DNA of 16,304 bases from JBKPDV01 sp046728075 (lineage in GTDB: Bacteria; Acidobacteriota; Thermoanaerobaculia; UBA5066; Gp7-AA6): assembly GCA_046728075.1 (NCBI GenBank), contig JBKPDV010000097.1:1-16304 (forward strand). The letters run 5' to 3'. Within the stretch, counting starts at the first letter, position 1; each line of letters starts with the position of its first letter. The notes beneath the pieces were generated by a model, which searched no databases, had not been told where the DNA came from, and was given only the letters and a program-made list of their open reading frames with translations. Shown one piece after another: positions 14,577-16,304 of the stretch. Made by a program: the position numbers and the translations under genes.

Positions 14577-16270
14577 GGAACCCAGCGCAACCGGATCGGG
14601 CCGAGGCGGCGGACGCGGCCATTGGGAGCCTTGAGCTCGATTGAGATCACATGCTCCGTCGGTCCGCCGGCCGGCCGCTCCACGACGGCGCGCCAGCCGG
14701 CACGTGAGCAGTCCCCGAGCTGCGGAAGGGAATGTTGCACGTCCGGCCTTGGCCGGCGCTCGACGGCCGGGACGATGCCATCGGGAGCGATCGCGACGCG
14801 AACATCCACGTCCCCCTCCCCGGAACGCGCCCACCCCGAGATCTCGAGCGGCCCGCGGACCGAGGAGCCGTCGAGCGGACCGTCGATCCAGCCGGGAATG
14901 GAGTCGTCGTCGAGCTCCGGACGCCACCAGGCTGTCGGAGGAGGCGCGATTCCGCGGGCGGGATGGAACGCGGCGGCGAGGCGGGAGTTGGGGAGGGCCA
15001 GGCGGATCAGCTTGCGCGTGGAAAGCTCGAGCTCCGAGTTGCGCAGATCCCACAGGCGGCTCGGCTGGAGGTCCAGGTTGTTGTTGAAGCCGCTCGGGAA
15101 GACCATCGCCCCGATGAAGTTCGCGTAGACGGAGAAGGCGAAGCAGAGACCGAAAAGGACGAGTCTCGGCTTGTTCTGGACGATCCTCGGCCAGTAGCCG
15201 GCGACCAGGATCGTCAGCAGAGGCGCGAGCTCGGTGACCAGCCTGTAACCGAAAGTGTGGCCGCCCCACCACATCGTCCATCGGGAGTAAACGAGGAGCG
15301 TGAGAAGCACCGCGACGACGAGGTAGCGGGGGAGCCGCTTGACCCCGGGCGGCGCTGGCCGGAACGCGGCGAAGGCCGCGGGGATCGCGAAGAGAAAGAC
15401 GGGAGAGAAGACGAAGAGTCCCCGCGAAGGCGAGATCAGGATTCCGGCAAGGCCGCGCCCGAGGCTTCCCGCGAAATGCGCGCCGGACACGTCCTGCGCC
15501 AGGGAAAGCGGAGACCCCCAGTACGTCGCGGCATACCAGAAATGAAAGAGAGCCGGCAGAAGCGCCAGCGCCGCAAAGCCCAAAAGCCAACGCCTTGCAT
15601 AGCGCAGGACGTAAATGGCGAGCGGCAGCGCGATGGCGATGTTCGTGGGCCGATTGACGACCGCCAGCCCCAGTGCGAGACCGGCCAGAGGAATCGTGCG
15701 GCCCTCTCGAAGGAGAGCCCAGAGCGCGATCGAGAGAAACAGCACCGACGCCCCATGTTGGAACAAGGCGCGGCTGGCGACGCTCCAGATCGTCGTCCCG
15801 AAGGCATAGACCACCGCGAAAAAGAGAGCCTCCTTCTCTGTCCGGCAAACGCGCGCGAGAGCTCTCTCGAGAAAGAAAACGGACAGCGCCGCGACGAAGG
15901 AGGCTGTCAGCATGGACAGGAAGAAGCGGTGGGCGTAGAGGTCGACGCCGGCCAGCCGCGCGAAGGCATAGACCGGTAGATTCAGAAGACCCGTCAGGAC
16001 CGGGTAATTCGAGACGACGCGGCCCTGCACAAGGCGGAACCAGTAGGGGAGGTCGCCGGAGACGAATTCCCGAAAGTCGAAACCGTGTCCGTGGAGAAGC
16101 GAGATCGGCAGGAGCTCGGCGGGCACCGTGTCGCCGCTGCCGACGTATCGGAAGCCGATGTTGTAGACGAAAAAGGAGAGGAAGAACGCAATCACCGGAG
16201 CCAGACGCCGCAGCGGGATCGGGGCGCCGAGAACGGCCGTGGGGATCCGGGACCCCGATACCGAGCTCAA
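14573..16270 (-). CDS. GT-C-type membrane glycosyltransferase-like protein with C-terminal beta-type domain (565 aa)
   Basis: The first helix (about 24-43) is followed by the loop GSGDTVPAELLPISLLHGHG (44-63). This GDT-x-PA-x-LLP pattern recurs in a group of bacterial membrane proteins annotated as glycosyltransferase family 39-like. About ten helices follow to about residue 380, including VVNRPTNIAIALPLAIYVL and a Trp-rich WTMWWGGHTFGYRL segment. The C-terminal 100 residues (about 455-565) form a separate domain, GPLDGSSVRGPLEISGWARS...RPDV...CSRAGWRAVV...ISIELKAPNGRVR, resembling the C-terminal domains of membrane proteins A and B. The start is TTG 16270. An in-frame TAA at 16289-16291 bars a longer protein, and no ATG exists near the N terminus. 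GTG at codon 26 is an alternative, but it would start inside the first helix. It is co-directional with and overlaps the 486-residue gene. Confidence 0.8.
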   Translation of the reverse strand: MSSVSGSRIPTAVLGAPIPLRRLAPVIAFFLSFFVYNIGFRYVGSGDTVPAELLPISLLHGHGFDFREFVSGDLPYWFRLVQGRVVSNYPVLTGLLNLPVYAFARLAGVDLYAHRFFLSMLTASFVAALSVFFLERALARVCRTEKEALFFAVVYAFGTTIWSVASRALFQHGASVLFLSIALWALLREGRTIPLAGLALGLAVVNRPTNIAIALPLAIYVLRYARRWLLGFAALALLPALFHFWYAATYWGSPLSLAQDVSGAHFAGSLGRGLAGILISPSRGLFVFSPVFLFAIPAAFAAFRPAPPGVKRLPRYLVVAVLLTLLVYSRWTMWWGGHTFGYRLVTELAPLLTILVAGYWPRIVQNKPRLVLFGLCFAFSVYANFIGAMVFPSGFNNNLDLQPSRLWDLRNSELELSTRKLIRLALPNSRLAAAFHPARGIAPPPTAWWRPELDDDSIPGWIDGPLDGSSVRGPLEISGWARSGEGDVDVRVAIAPDGIVPAVERRPRPDVQHSLPQLGDCSRAGWRAVVERPAGGPTEHVISIELKAPNGRVRRLGPIRLRWVP

Positions 16271-16304
16271 GCGCCCGGTCCCGCGAGGTTATCCAGGATT
16301 GTGT

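Noticed and set aside
14577..15848. A 424-codon upstream extension of the minus-strand gene at 13116-14576, giving a 910-residue protein
   Set aside because: It overlaps the recognisable 565-aa membrane protein in another frame of the same strand. Its translation is Arg/Pro/Gly/Ala-rich without hydrophobic pattern, and a GTG at 14576 gives a natural first membrane helix.
16271..16304. End of an upstream gene (TAA at 16289-16291, minus strand)
   Set aside because: Only four codons are visible before the stop, which is too little to support a gene.

Overview
The window is a GC-rich (GC-rich third codon positions), densely coded bacterial chromosome segment. The gene mix is a DUF4388/PATAN protein, a GAF-GGDEF protein, polytopic glycosyltransferase-like membrane proteins with C-terminal beta-type domains, and a methyltransferase-DUF4214 fusion. 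Together with spacers full of inverted repeats, this suggests Acidobacteriota (perhaps a Thermoanaerobaculia-like lineage). That placement is inference from gene content only. No rRNA, tRNA, CRISPR array, insertion sequence or phage gene was seen.

Layout. Positions 1-188 hold a short repeat hairpin and perhaps the edge of another gene. At 189-1786 an NAD-dependent sugar-nucleotide epimerase (minus) and a 3-methyladenine DNA glycosylase (plus) diverge from a gap of about 20 bp. At 1898-5399 two minus-strand signalling genes follow one another: a DUF4388/PATAN protein upstream and a membrane-anchored GAF-GGDEF diguanylate cyclase downstream. At 5571-6749 lies a glutaryl-CoA dehydrogenase (minus). 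From 6950 to 13045 runs a plus-strand cluster: a small unknown protein, a large GT-C-like membrane protein (A), a SAM methyltransferase fused to DUF4214, and a paralogue (B) of the large membrane protein. From 16270 down to 13116 two further GT-C-type membrane glycosyltransferase-like genes overlap by four bases on the minus strand and converge on the plus-strand cluster.

How the genes fit together. The right two thirds look like a cell-envelope glycoconjugate locus: four large membrane proteins of the kind that use lipid-linked sugars, a methyltransferase tethered to a DUF4214 module, and possibly the epimerase. Three of the four membrane proteins end in the same type of small C-terminal domain. 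The left third is c-di-GMP/PATAN signalling plus housekeeping genes.

Most unusual signal. Six inter-gene spacers carry inverted-repeat elements built alike but with different sequences: about four short tandem units (7 bp in three elements, 8 bp in one, about 6 bp in another, a REP-like palindrome in the last), a 15-55 bp core, then the complementary units. Two with unrelated arms (5457-5568 and 13031-13121) share core words, including an 11-bp exact match. The elements supply the stop codons of several flanking genes and create false N-terminal extensions on two others, so start sites at 4177 and 10757 were chosen to exclude them.
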